Source of the DNA: Bog-532 sp963830385 | GTDB taxonomy: Bacteria > Actinomycetota > Actinomycetes > Streptosporangiales > Streptosporangiaceae | Length of the DNA stretch: 64,000 nucleotides | Direction: 5' to 3' | Assembly: GCA_963830385.1 (NCBI GenBank) | Contig: CAWHMD010000003.1 | Location: forward strand, 84,775-148,774 | Shown here: positions 52,638-61,626 of the stretch, piece after piece | How positions within the stretch are numbered: position 1 is the stretch's first letter | How the letters are laid out: the number at the start of each line of letters is the position of its first letter | The notes under the pieces: model-generated | The model's database searches: none | Told to the model about the DNA's origin: nothing | The model's input: only the letters and a program-made list of their open reading frames with translations | Made by a program: the position numbers and the translations under genes

Positions 52638-53617
52638 GTGACCTCATCAGCCACGAGCGCCACCGGCACCCCAGACCTGCCCGAGTACGCCCCGGTCCCG
52701 GCGATCGCGAAGGGGGCGCCCCTGAACGAACACGGGTACCACGTCTGGCAGGTCGAGCGGAACCTGTACGCGGTCACTGACAACGTCTACATGTCGGCGT
52801 TCCTGATCACCCCGACGGCGTGGTGATCTTCGACGCGCCCCCGAACATCGGCCACAACATCCGGCGGGCCGTGGACGAGATCACCGCCGCCAACGGCCTG
52901 ACCAACCAGGTCACCCACATGGTCTACTCGCACCACCACGCCGACCACCAGGGAGCGTCCTCGCTGTTCGGCGGGGACATCATCCGCATCGGCCACGAGG
53001 AGACCCGGCGGCTGCTGCTACGCGACGATGACCCCGCCCGCCCGGTCCCGGACGTCACCTTTTCCGACAACTACACCCTGGAAGTCGGCGGCGAGCGGGT
53101 CGAACTGGCCTGGCACGGGCCCAACCACTCGCCGGACAACATCTACATCCACTTCCCCGGCCACGACACCTTGATGTTCATCGACGTGGTCAACGCCGGC
53201 TGGATACCCATCTACAACCTCAACCTGTCCGACGACGTCATCGGGTACACCGGTGCCCCGGCCATCGCGCTGGACTACCCGTGGACGCACCTCATCAGCG
53301 GGCACCTGGGCCGGGTGGCCACCCGCGATGACGTAGCGCTGCACCAGCAGTACATCGCCGACATCGAGGCCAGCTCACGCGAGGCGCTGGCCTCGGTCAA
53401 CCCGGGACCGATCTTCAAGCACTACGGCGAGAACGTATGGGCCGCGGTCAGGGCCCACCTCGACGCCGTCACCGAGCACGCGGCCGCCCCCGTCATCGCG
53501 AAATACACCGGCGTGCTGGGCGGCGCCGACATTGACATCTTCACCTGGACCACGACGTTCGCGATCATGCAGTCGATCCGCCTCGACCGCGGCCCCAGCG
53601 GCCCCGTTCACCCCTGA
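52638..53617 (+). pseudogene. MBL-fold metallo-hydrolase B, frameshifted
   Basis: GTG 52638 (AGGGAG SD) opens the first part through MSAFLIT; near 52817 one base is missing in a CCCC run and the rest continues as VIFDAPPNIGHNIRRAVDE in another frame to 53617. Restored length about 327 residues. HHHADHQGASS is the zinc motif, and WHGPNHSPDN and LISGHLGR supply more ligands. About 75-80% similar to MBL-A by eye, in inverted orientation. If the shift is an assembly error the enzyme is complete. Confidence 0.8.
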
Positions 53618-53647
53618 CCGCAAGCCCAGAGGAGGTAATACGTATGT

Positions 53648-55624
53648 ATGACCGCGATCACCATCGATGGCACGAAAGGCGGCCGGGTCTTTGATGGGGT
53701 CGGCGCGATCTCCGGCGGCGGCGGTAACTCGGTGCAGCTGATCAGCTACGCCGAACCTCAGCGCGGTGACATCCTTGATTACCTGTTCAAACCGGGGGCC
53801 GGCGCGGCCTTGCAGATCCTCAAGGTCGAGATCGGCGGGGATGCGTTCTCGTCCTGCGGCGCGGAGCCAAGCCACCAGCATGCCCGTGGCATCATCAACC
53901 CAGGTGGTGGCTACGAGTGGTGGCTGATGCGCGCGGCGAAGGCCCGCAACCCGGCCATCAGGCTGTACGCGCTGGCGTGGGCGGTGCCCGGCTGGATCGG
54001 CGGCGGGAACTTCTGGTCCCAGGACATGGCCGACTACCTGGTGAGCTGGCTGGATTGCGCCTCCGGCCACGGCCTCACGATCGATTACCTGGGCGGCTGG
54101 AATGAGGAAGCCCACGACGCCGCCTGGTTCAAGTCGCTGCGGCGCTCCCTTGACGCGGCCGGATACCCCGGCACGAAAATCGTCGCGTCCGACAAGGATC
54201 CTTTTGACTGGGCGATCGATGGCACGTACCGGCCGGACGTGCCCTGGTCCATCGCCGAGGACATGAAGGCCGATCCCGAGCTGGCGTCGGCGATCGGCGT
54301 TCTTGGCGCCCATGATGTCTGCTCGTATCCGACCACCGGGATCCAGTGCTGGTCGACGGCGGCCTCGGTCGACTCCGGCAAGCCGCTGTGGCACAGCGAG
54401 ATCGGCGCGATGCCGAGCGCGGACGGCTCGGCGATGATCCGCTCGGTGATCCGCGGCTACGTCGACGCCAAGCTGACCGGCCACATCCACTGGCCGCTGG
54501 TCACCACGCAGCCGCCCGGCCTGTACTACCTGGACCGGGGCCTGATCTGGGCGGCGCAGCCACGCTCGGGCCACTACATCCCCAAGGCGATGCTCGGCGC
54601 CATCGCCACGGTCACCCAGTTCACCGAGCCGGGCTGGGTCCATGTCGACAGCGCCTGCGGATACCTGGGCGGGAACCGGGCCAACGGTTCCTACCTAGCC
54701 CTGCGGGCACCGGACACCAGCGCGTGGAGCCTGATAGCCGAAACCACCACGGCCACCTCGCCGCAGACCATCACCGTGTCTGTCAAAGGCGGCCTGCCGG
54801 GTGGCGTGGTCCACGTCTGGCGCACCAGCCCGGCATCGGCCGACCCGGCCGACTGGCTGCTGCGCCGGGCGGACATCACTCTCGACGCCGGCGGAAGCTT
54901 CACTCATCGCTGCCTGGCCGGCTACATCTACAGCTTCACCAGCACCACCGGCCAGGCCATCATGACCCCGCCGATCCCCGCCAGTCAGACCTTCCAGCTG
55001 CCCTACCGCGACGAATGGACCAGGAAGGCGCCCGCGGCCGGGACGATGCCGCCCTATCTGGCCCCGCAAGACGGCAGTTTTGAGTTTGCTCCCGCGGCCG
55101 ACGGCTCTGGTTCGTACGTGCTGGGCCAGGCCACCCCGCAGCGGCCCATCTTCTGGCACCCGCGCGACCAGGCCGCGGCCCGTTTTCCCTACGCGGTCAT
55201 CGGCGCCGGCGAAATGGCCACCGACTACAAGGTCAGTGCCCGCGTAGGCTTCACCGGCAGCGGCCAATCCGGCGGCCTCATCGCGCGGTTCAGCCGCCAG
55301 GGCGATCAGATTTTCAACTTTCGCGGCTACATCCTGGATCTCAGGTCCGACGGCGGCTGGTGGCTGACGAAAAACAGCCAGAGCGTCGGCCACGCCGTAC
55401 TGGCCCACGGCTCCATGGCAGCGGCCCCGCCTGGGAAGTGGACGGCGCTCGCGATCGCGGTCCACGGGACGACGATCACCGCCTGGATAAAAGGCCAGCA
55501 GGTGGCCACGGTCACGGACAGCGACCCGAACTACGCCACCGGCATCGCCGGGATCGAGACCGACGCCTTCCGCGGCACCTGGTCGTCCACCCAGTTCAAA
55601 GACTTCTCGGTCAGCACGTACTGA
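53648..55624 (+). CDS. GH59 galactocerebrosidase-like glycoside hydrolase
   Basis: A 658-residue protein matching galactocerebrosidase layout: FDGVGAISGGGGNSVQLISY, EPQRGDILDYLFKPG, LKVEIGGDAFSS and GYEWWLM at the start of the (beta/alpha)8 barrel, acid/base E153 in GGWNEEAHD, nucleophile E251 in LWHSEIG, then a beta-sandwich and a C-terminal lectin-like domain (from about 455, ending TQFKDFSVSTY). GH59 enzymes cleave beta-galactosyl groups from galactolipids. No signal peptide is seen at ATG 53648 (GAGGAGGT SD), so the enzyme would be cytoplasmic unless exported otherwise. It follows MBL-B by 30 nt. Confidence 0.85.
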   Translation: MTAITIDGTKGGRVFDGVGAISGGGGNSVQLISYAEPQRGDILDYLFKPGAGAALQILKVEIGGDAFSSCGAEPSHQHARGIINPGGGYEWWLMRAAKARNPAIRLYALAWAVPGWIGGGNFWSQDMADYLVSWLDCASGHGLTIDYLGGWNEEAHDAAWFKSLRRSLDAAGYPGTKIVASDKDPFDWAIDGTYRPDVPWSIAEDMKADPELASAIGVLGAHDVCSYPTTGIQCWSTAASVDSGKPLWHSEIGAMPSADGSAMIRSVIRGYVDAKLTGHIHWPLVTTQPPGLYYLDRGLIWAAQPRSGHYIPKAMLGAIATVTQFTEPGWVHVDSACGYLGGNRANGSYLALRAPDTSAWSLIAETTTATSPQTITVSVKGGLPGGVVHVWRTSPASADPADWLLRRADITLDAGGSFTHRCLAGYIYSFTSTTGQAIMTPPIPASQTFQLPYRDEWTRKAPAAGTMPPYLAPQDGSFEFAPAADGSGSYVLGQATPQRPIFWHPRDQAAARFPYAVIGAGEMATDYKVSARVGFTGSGQSGGLIARFSRQGDQIFNFRGYILDLRSDGGWWLTKNSQSVGHAVLAHGSMAAAPPGKWTALAIAVHGTTITAWIKGQQVATVTDSDPNYATGIAGIETDAFRGTWSSTQFKDFSVSTY

Positions 55625-55644
55625 GATCGCGCGATCATGGAACC

Positions 55645-56748
55645 GTGTCTGATCACCCGGAGCGCTGGCTTTTCCCGCTCACTCAGGTCGAGCTGCGCCA
55701 GCTGTGGACCTACAGCGATGGCGTCCTCACATTCAAGGGGTACCCGTTCCCTGGTGGCGACGCCAGGGCCGGGAGCTGGGCATTGGTCGACCCGGCGGCC
55801 GGCAGCGTCCAGGGCCTGGTCCCGGCGGGGGAGTTCTCACGCCGGTTTCATCCGGTGGACGTGTTCGCCGACGTTCCGGGTCTGCCCGGCTATCTGGGGA
55901 CGGTTACCGCAGCTGACGGCACCGCGCTGGTGGATCTGGCTCTCGATCGCAACCCCTTCATGCTCGCCAACGGACCCCGCCGGGTGGCCCGGCCCCACAC
56001 GCTCGTGGTGCCCCGTATCCATCGGGACGGATGGTCGTCGGCCACGGCCCACGAACTGGCGGCTCGTTATACCGCCATGACCCTGGTCGCCGACTGGTAC
56101 CGCACCCTGGACGGTGGGCACGTGGTGTTCGGGGCCAACGACAGCGCCCCTAACCTCGCTTACCTGCATGATGAAAAGGTCGCGGATAGAGCCGTCGCCG
56201 GCGGCGCCGGCGTGGTGACCACCAAGAATCCCCGCCAGGAGGCGCAGCACGCCCACCTGCACGCGTTCTATCTGGAAGATGGTGCCACCGAGAACCACGA
56301 GTCTTCGGCGCGGCCGGGGTCTCCGGTCATCGCCGAGGGCCTGGCGCTCGGCGCTGCGCTCGGCACCGACGCCATCCGGGTGGATCCAGCCGGCCCGGCA
56401 TTCGCCGCCAGCATTCGCGCGGCCGCACAGCCGTGGGGCGGCAGTTACTGCTCCTACCAGCTGGGCGTCGATGGTCCCTTCTGGGTCATGGCTGACCTGG
56501 GACGATCCCAGGATGACTTCAACCGGCGCCTGGCCCGGGCCGACGGCCTCGAGGCAGCGCCCGACCCGAACCTGGGCGGGGCCATCAACCTGGTCCGCCC
56601 CGCTCTGGCCGCCGCGGGGCGGCTCCGCGCGGCGCAGCAGGCCACCGCTCAGCAGCGTGCGAGTTTCGAGACGTTCGTGACTCACCGCGGACTGAACCCG
56701 CGGTCGCTGTCCGTGGATCTGGTCCCCGGACCGCCGGGCACTCCGTAG
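55645..56748 (+). CDS. HIT-like superfamily protein, function unknown
   Basis: A 367-residue protein starting at GTG 55645. NPFMLANGPRRVARPHTLVVP and EAQHAHLHAFYLEDG (the HxHxH histidine triad) suggest a HIT/galactose-1-phosphate uridylyltransferase-like nucleotide-binding fold. Such proteins transfer or hydrolyse nucleotidyl groups. No close family recognised, and the N-terminal about 100 residues and the C-terminus are unassigned. It starts 20 nt after the GH59 stop, so the two may be cotranscribed; a link to galactose-phosphate metabolism is speculative. Confidence 0.6.
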   Translation: MSDHPERWLFPLTQVELRQLWTYSDGVLTFKGYPFPGGDARAGSWALVDPAAGSVQGLVPAGEFSRRFHPVDVFADVPGLPGYLGTVTAADGTALVDLALDRNPFMLANGPRRVARPHTLVVPRIHRDGWSSATAHELAARYTAMTLVADWYRTLDGGHVVFGANDSAPNLAYLHDEKVADRAVAGGAGVVTTKNPRQEAQHAHLHAFYLEDGATENHESSARPGSPVIAEGLALGAALGTDAIRVDPAGPAFAASIRAAAQPWGGSYCSYQLGVDGPFWVMADLGRSQDDFNRRLARADGLEAAPDPNLGGAINLVRPALAAAGRLRAAQQATAQQRASFETFVTHRGLNPRSLSVDLVPGPPGTP

Positions 56749-56756
56749 GGCGGCCA

Positions 56757-56850
56757 TCAGGCAAATTCCGCGCGGTGCTCGTGGAGGAACTCGGCCACCG
56801 GGCGGGGACGGCGGCCGGTGATCTGCTGGAAGGTGTCGGTGGTGCATCCG
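56757..56850 (-). pseudogene. C-terminal remnant of an NAD(P)-binding (NmrA-like) gene
   Basis: The minus strand reads TTDTFQQITGRRPRPVAEFL and ends HEHRAEFA-stop, the characteristic end of NmrA-like/atypical SDR proteins. Upstream the frame makes no sense and the rest of the gene is absent. It lies between convergent-ending and divergent genes as a relic. Confidence 0.45.
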
Positions 56851-56877
56851 GCCGGTTCAGTCTGACAAGATCTCAGC

Positions 56878-57597
56878 GTGGACTCCGGGGACGACCCCAC
56901 TGGCACCGCCTTTCCCAGGAAGGAAGGCGGTGCCAGCTTTGCTGCCCGCATGGGCCGCGCGTCGTCCGGCTCGCGCGTGACTGGCGGCGCGCTGGTGGGC
57001 ATCGTCGCCGGAGTGGCCATCTCATGGGCCACCGTGCCGCCGGCGGCGATCCTGCTCGGCTGGGACGTTGCCGTCGCGATCTACCTGGCCTGGACTTTGG
57101 GTGCGGTGCGGGGGCTGGACGCGGACCTGACCGCCGAGCTGGCCAGCCGGGAAGATCCCAGCGCCCCGGTGGCCGAACTGCTGCTGATCGGGGCGAACGT
57201 GGCCGTGCTCGGCGCGGTGGCTTTCGCGCTGGTCAAGGCCGGTCAGGCGGCCGACGGCAAAAAGGCCTTCCTCATCACGCTGGGCTTGTTCAGCGTCGTC
57301 CTGTCCTGGACAGTGGTGCACACCATCTTCATGCTGCGCTACGCCCGGGCCTACTATTCCAGGCGCGCTGGCTCTGAGCCGGCCGGCGGTATCGAGTTCA
57401 ACGAGGACGAACCGCCGACCTACATCGACTTCGCCTACTTCGCGTTCACGATCGGGATGACCTTCCAGGTGTCCGACACCAACATCACGTCCAAGACCGT
57501 GCGCCGGACCACCCTCCGTCACGCTCTGTTCGCGTACCTGTACGGCGCGGTGCTGCTCGGGCTGGTGATCAACGTGGTCGCCACCTTGCTGCGGTGA
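56878..57597 (+). CDS. DUF1345 family membrane protein
   Basis: A 239-residue protein with about six hydrophobic segments; YIDFAYFAFTIGMTFQVSDT, SKTVRRTTLRHALFAYLYG and VINVVATLL are the DUF1345 signature region. Function unknown. GTG 56878 is used; ATG 56950 in the same frame is an alternative. A 13-bp inverted repeat (56900-56912 with 56924-56936) lies in the codons between the two, so the later start is possible. Confidence 0.82.
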   Translation: MDSGDDPTGTAFPRKEGGASFAARMGRASSGSRVTGGALVGIVAGVAISWATVPPAAILLGWDVAVAIYLAWTLGAVRGLDADLTAELASREDPSAPVAELLLIGANVAVLGAVAFALVKAGQAADGKKAFLITLGLFSVVLSWTVVHTIFMLRYARAYYSRRAGSEPAGGIEFNEDEPPTYIDFAYFAFTIGMTFQVSDTNITSKTVRRTTLRHALFAYLYGAVLLGLVINVVATLLR

Positions 57598-57628
57598 CGT
57601 AGCCGCGCCCCGGGGAGGCTTCCGCTCC

Positions 57629-58546
57629 TCAGTAGTGACCGGCGTCGATGACGGCCTGGGCGAAGGCCTGCGGAGCCTCCTGCGGCAGGTTGTGGCCGAT
57701 GCCGCCGGTCAGGGTCCGGTGCTCGTAGGGACCGGAGAACTTCTGCCGGTAGGAGGCGGGATCCGGGTGGGGCGCGCCGTTGGCGTCGCCTTCCAGCGTG
57801 ACGGTGGGCACGGTGATGACCGGGCCGTCGGCCAGTTGTTTTTCCAGCTCGTCGTAGCGGTCCTCACCGGCCGACAAGCCCAGCCGCCAGCGGTAGTTGT
57901 CGATCACGATGGCGACGTGATCGGGGTTGTTGAAGGCCGCGGCGGTCCGGTCGAACGCCGCCTCGCCGAAGTCCCACTGCGGCGAGGCGGTGTGCCAGAT
58001 GAGCCGGGCGAACTCGCGGCGGTTCCGGTCATAACCCTCCCGGCCGCGTTCGGTGGCGAAGTAGAACTGGTACCACCACGACAGCTCGGCCGCCGGGGGC
58101 AGCGGCTCCCGGCCGGCCTGCTGGTTGCCGATCAGGTAACCGCTGACCGGCACCAGGGCCCGGCATCGGTCCGGCCACAGGGCGGCGATGACGCCGGCCG
58201 TCCGGGCCCCCCAGTCGAAACCGCCGATGACCGCGCCGGCGATGCCGAGCGCGTCCATCAGCGCGGTGGTGTCGACTGCGAGCGCCGACTGCTGGCCGTT
58301 GCGGGGCGTCGCCCCGGACCGGAACCGGGTGCTGCCGTAGCCGCGCAGCCAGGGCACGATCACCCGGTATCCGGCCGCGGCCAGCAGCGGGGTCACCTCG
58401 GCGTAACTGTGGATGTCGTAGGGCCATCCGTGCAGGAGAACCACGGCCGGCCCGTCGGCCGGGCCCGCTTCGGCGTATCCGACGCTGAGCAGGCCGGCGT
58501 CGATCTGCTTCAGCGCGCCGAACGGAGCGCTCGTTTCCGGCGTCAT
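57629..58546 (-). CDS. Epoxide hydrolase-like alpha/beta hydrolase
   Basis: A 305-residue protein. HGWP (39-42) is the oxyanion motif, GGFDWGAR (108-115) carries the nucleophile Asp111, typical of epoxide hydrolases and fluoroacetate dehalogenases, and GIGHNLPQEAP supplies the catalytic His (about 283). Likely substrates are epoxides or haloacids. It follows the other hydrolase gene by 6 nt on the minus strand and both diverge from a TetR gene, which probably regulates them. Confidence 0.88.
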   Translation of the reverse strand: MTPETSAPFGALKQIDAGLLSVGYAEAGPADGPAVVLLHGWPYDIHSYAEVTPLLAAAGYRVIVPWLRGYGSTRFRSGATPRNGQQSALAVDTTALMDALGIAGAVIGGFDWGARTAGVIAALWPDRCRALVPVSGYLIGNQQAGREPLPPAAELSWWYQFYFATERGREGYDRNRREFARLIWHTASPQWDFGEAAFDRTAAAFNNPDHVAIVIDNYRWRLGLSAGEDRYDELEKQLADGPVITVPTVTLEGDANGAPHPDPASYRQKFSGPYEHRTLTGGIGHNLPQEAPQAFAQAVIDAGHY

Positions 58547-58552
58547 CGTCGC

Positions 58553-59308
58553 CTACCGGCCCGATCCCGCGACCGCCCGCGCGGCCGTCACGATCAGGTC
58601 GGTCACCGCGTCCGGCTGGGAGATCATGATCACGTGTGAGCCCTCGACCTCGACGATCTCGGCACCCGCGCGCCGGGCCATCGACCGGACGATGTCCGTG
58701 CCAGCTGCTTTGTCGGCGGTCGCGACCACCGCCCAGGACGGCAGCTTCTTCCAGGCCGGTAGCCCGGACACATCCGTGAACGCGGCGGCGGCCACGGGAC
58801 GCTGGGTCGCGGCCAGCCGCGCGGCCTGTTCGGCCGGCAGGTCGGCGGCGAAGACCTCACCGAGCAGAGCGGGCTTGATCGCGAACTCGACGGCGGTCTG
58901 CCCGTCGGGCCCGGCCGGATAGTGGTGCTGAACCTGGGCCGTGCCCAGGATGCTGTCCTTGGACCCGCTGGTGGACTCGCCCAGGGTCTCGCCCTCATCG
59001 GGGGCGAAGGCGGCCACAAAGACCAGTCCGACCACGTTCGGGGCGATGGTGGCCGCATTGGTGATGACCGCCCCGCCGTAGGAATGCCCGGCCAGCAGGA
59101 CCGGGCCGTTGATCTGGCTGACCACGCTGCCGACGTACTCCGAATCGGCGGTTACCCCGCGCAGCGGATTGGCCGGGGCGACGACGGTGTACCCCCGCCG
59201 TTGCAGCCGTTCGATCACGCCGTTCCAGCTCGAGCCGTCGGCAAAAGCCCCGTGCACCAGCACGATCGTGGGCTGGCCGCTGTTGATGAGGTCTTCGTTC
59301 GTGCTCAT
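58553..59308 (-). CDS. Alpha/beta hydrolase
   Basis: A 251-residue hydrolase, ATG 59308 with GGAGG SD 5 nt upstream. VHGAFADGSSWNGV is the oxyanion region, GHSYGG (nucleophile Ser in the elbow), and VEGSHVIMISQPDAV carries the catalytic His. This branch (signature HGAFADGSSW) includes EstA-like/PnbA-type carboxylesterases and salicylic-ester-like hydrolases; the substrate is unknown. First gene of a two-gene operon with the epoxide hydrolase-like gene. Confidence 0.88.
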   Translation of the reverse strand: MSTNEDLINSGQPTIVLVHGAFADGSSWNGVIERLQRRGYTVVAPANPLRGVTADSEYVGSVVSQINGPVLLAGHSYGGAVITNAATIAPNVVGLVFVAAFAPDEGETLGESTSGSKDSILGTAQVQHHYPAGPDGQTAVEFAIKPALLGEVFAADLPAEQAARLAATQRPVAAAAFTDVSGLPAWKKLPSWAVVATADKAAGTDIVRSMARRAGAEIVEVEGSHVIMISQPDAVTDLIVTAARAVAGSGR

Positions 59309-59497
59309 CGCCGCCTCCAGAGATCGGTTCAGGGCCGACGCTAATGACGGCAACCCGGGTATCGCGCCCGCGACAACACTGGTGCTCAGCCCTGGTCTGC
59401 GCGGGCTGCCCGTTTCGCATGCCCGCGCAGCAGCAGGAGGACCATCGGGTCACTGTCGCGGGCCGCGCCGGCGGCCGTTACAGTACTATTCATTCAT

Positions 59498-59520
59498 TTG
59501 ACTTAAAGTCTCACAGTCAA
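59498..59520. promoter_or_regulatory. Candidate TetR operator
   Basis: GACTTAAAGTC (59500-59510) is a perfect 11-bp palindrome, and TTGAC (59498-59502)/GTCAA (59516-59520) form an outer dyad, in an AT-rich stretch upstream of the TetR gene and divergent from the hydrolases. Confidence 0.5.
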
Positions 59521-59540
59521 GCATCTGCTTGAATGGATTC

Positions 59541-60206
59541 ATGCCACCCCGGGAAACCGCCGCGCCTGCTTCCGAGCCCGATGGCGATCAGCAGGGCGAC
59601 GGCCGCCGTGAAGGCGGCAGCCGGACGCGGCGGCGCCTGATCGAGACCGCCCAGGAGCTGCTGGCCGAACGGGGAGAGGACGCGATCCGGCTGCGTGAGC
59701 TGACCACAGCAGCGCAGGTGAATGTGGCCGCGGTCCACTACCACTTCGGGTCCTTGCGTGCGCTCTTCCAGGTCGCCGAGACCGAGGCCGTCGAACGCAT
59801 CGTCGACGCCCAGGTCGCCGAGCTCAGCGCGCTCGGCCCCGACGCCACCCTTCACGACATCGCCGCCGGCTACTTCCAGCCCATCGTGCAGGCGCTCGGC
59901 GGGCCCGCAGGCCGGGGCGAGCCCTACCTGGGCGTTCTTGTCCGCCTGGCCGCCGGCCCGCCGCGCGAGCTGCACGACTGGGCCGCTGTCACGATTCAGC
60001 GCGCACATGACCGTCTCTACGAGAGCCTGCGCGCTGTCCTGCCGGATGTTCCCGCCGCCGAGCTCAGATTCCGCGTCAAGTGTGTCGGCGGCATCATCGT
60101 TGAGCTCGGCGGCTGGGCGCTCGAGCCGGACCTGCGAGGGAAATCGCCCCAGCAGATCGAGGAGCTGCTCGTGCCGGTCGTCGCCGGAGCACTCGCCGGC
60201 GGGTGA
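59541..60206 (+). CDS. TetR/AcrR family transcriptional regulator
   Basis: A 221-residue regulator. RRRLIETAQELLAERGEDAI and LRELTTAAQVNVAAVHYHFGS are the TetR HTH helices (about 22-70). The helical ligand domain follows. ATG 59541 is preferred to TTG 59529. Divergent from the two hydrolase genes, which it likely represses through the palindrome at 59500-59510. The next feature, an IS701 copy, starts 22 nt after its stop. Confidence 0.92.
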   Translation: MPPRETAAPASEPDGDQQGDGRREGGSRTRRRLIETAQELLAERGEDAIRLRELTTAAQVNVAAVHYHFGSLRALFQVAETEAVERIVDAQVAELSALGPDATLHDIAAGYFQPIVQALGGPAGRGEPYLGVLVRLAAGPPRELHDWAAVTIQRAHDRLYESLRAVLPDVPAAELRFRVKCVGGIIVELGGWALEPDLRGKSPQQIEELLVPVVAGALAGG

Positions 60207-60228
60207 TCCGTCATCGCGCCCGGTCTAG

Positions 60229-61622
60229 TACTGCAACGGCACTTGGCGTGTCGGGTGGCGTGATGCCCGGGTAGCCGGAAGACTGTCTTGCCCGTGAGCG
60301 TGGATATCGCCGGATGGGTGGCTGGGCTGGATGAGCTGCATGAACGGCTGGGGCCGCGGTTCGGGCGGGCGGAGCCGCGGCGGCGGGCGCTGGCCTATGT
60401 GCGGGGTTTGCTGGCCGGGCTGGAGCGCAAGAACGGCTGGACGCTGGCCGAGCATGCCGGGGAGGTGTCACCGGACGGCATGCAGCGGCTGCTGCGCAAA
60501 GCGGGCTGGGACGCTGATGCGGTCCGTGATGACCTGCAGGAATACGTGGCTGAGCGCCTCGGGGATCCCGGGGCGGTGCTGATCGTGGACGACACCGGGT
60601 TCCTGAAAAAAGGCACCCGGTCGGCCGGGGTGCAGCGGCAGTACTCCGGCACCGCGGGGCGGACGGAGAACTGCCAGATCGGCACGTTCCTGGCCTACGC
60701 GTCGGTCAAGGGCCGGGCGCTGATCGACCGGGAACTGTATCTGCCGCAGGCCTGGACCGAAGACCGGGACCGGTGCCGGGCCGCCGGCGTACCCGATGAC
60801 GTGGCGTTCGCCACCAAGCCCCAGCAGGCCAAGGCCATGATCGCCCGTGCGGTGGCGGCCGGGATGCCGTTCCGGTGGCTGACCGCCGATGAGGCTTACG
60901 GGCAGGTCAAGTACCTGCGGGTCTGGCTGGAAGGCCGGGACGTGTTCCACGTGCTGGCCACCAAGCGCAACGACACCGTCCCGGCCGGGACACTGCTGGA
61001 TGCCCGGGTCGATGAGCTGGTTGCGGCTTTGCCGGCCCGGGCCTGGCAGCGCCGCTCCGCGGGAGACGGTGCTCACGGGCCGCGGGTCTATGACTGGGCC
61101 CGGGTGCCGGTCCGGCCGCTGCACGCCCCCGCCCGCGGCCACTGGGTGCTGGCCCGCCGCCGGATCAGCGACGGTGAGCTCGCCTATTACATCTGCTACG
61201 GCCCGGCCCGCACCACCTTGAACGAGCTGATCCGTATCGCGGGCGCCCGGTGGGCGATCGAGGAATGCTTCCAGGCCGCCAAGAACGAGACCGGCCTGGA
61301 CCACTACCAGGCCCGCCACTACGGCGCCTGGTACCGGCACATCACCCTGGCCATGGCCGCCCACGCCTACCTGGCCGCCACCGCCGCTCAAAAGGGGCCC
61401 CAGCACCTGTGGACAACGGCCGCCGATCCCCGATGATCATGAACTGATCCCGCTCACCGTCAACGAGATCCGCCGCCTGCTCGCCGCCCTGGCCCTGGCC
61501 CCCGCCCACATCCCCAGCCAGGTCCACCGCTGGTCCCACTGGCGCCGCAAACGCCAGGCCCAAGCCCGCCGCTCCCACTACCGCCGACGCGGCCACCCAC
61601 CCCCATAAGTGCCGTTGCAGTA
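60229..61622 (+). mobile_element. IS701-family insertion sequence, copy 1
   Basis: The ends TACTGCAACGGCACTT (60229-60244) and its complement (61607-61622) are perfect inverted repeats, flanked by CTAG at 60225-60228 and 61623-61626, a 4-bp YTAR-type target duplication as in IS701. Length 1394 bp. It carries one transposase gene. Confidence 0.88.
60294..61608 (+). pseudogene. IS701-family transposase, 3' frameshift
   Basis: GTG 60294 (or TTG 60288) opens a DDE transposase: LIVDDTGFLKKGTRSAGVQ, TADEAYGQ and the Glu region AIEECFQAAKNETGLDHYQ supply D, D and E. The frame meets TGA at 61434-61436; the conserved C-terminus (ELIPLTVNEIRRLLAAL, RWSHWRRKRQAQARRSHYRR) follows in the +1 frame to 61608. 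Without it the protein lacks its basic tail, and the copy may be inactive unless frameshifting occurs. Confidence 0.85.
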
Positions 61623-61626
61623 CTAG

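Noticed and set aside
55624..55635. 12-bp palindrome GATCGCGCGATC after GH59
   Set aside because: Too short and too CG-biased to call an operator or terminator on its own.
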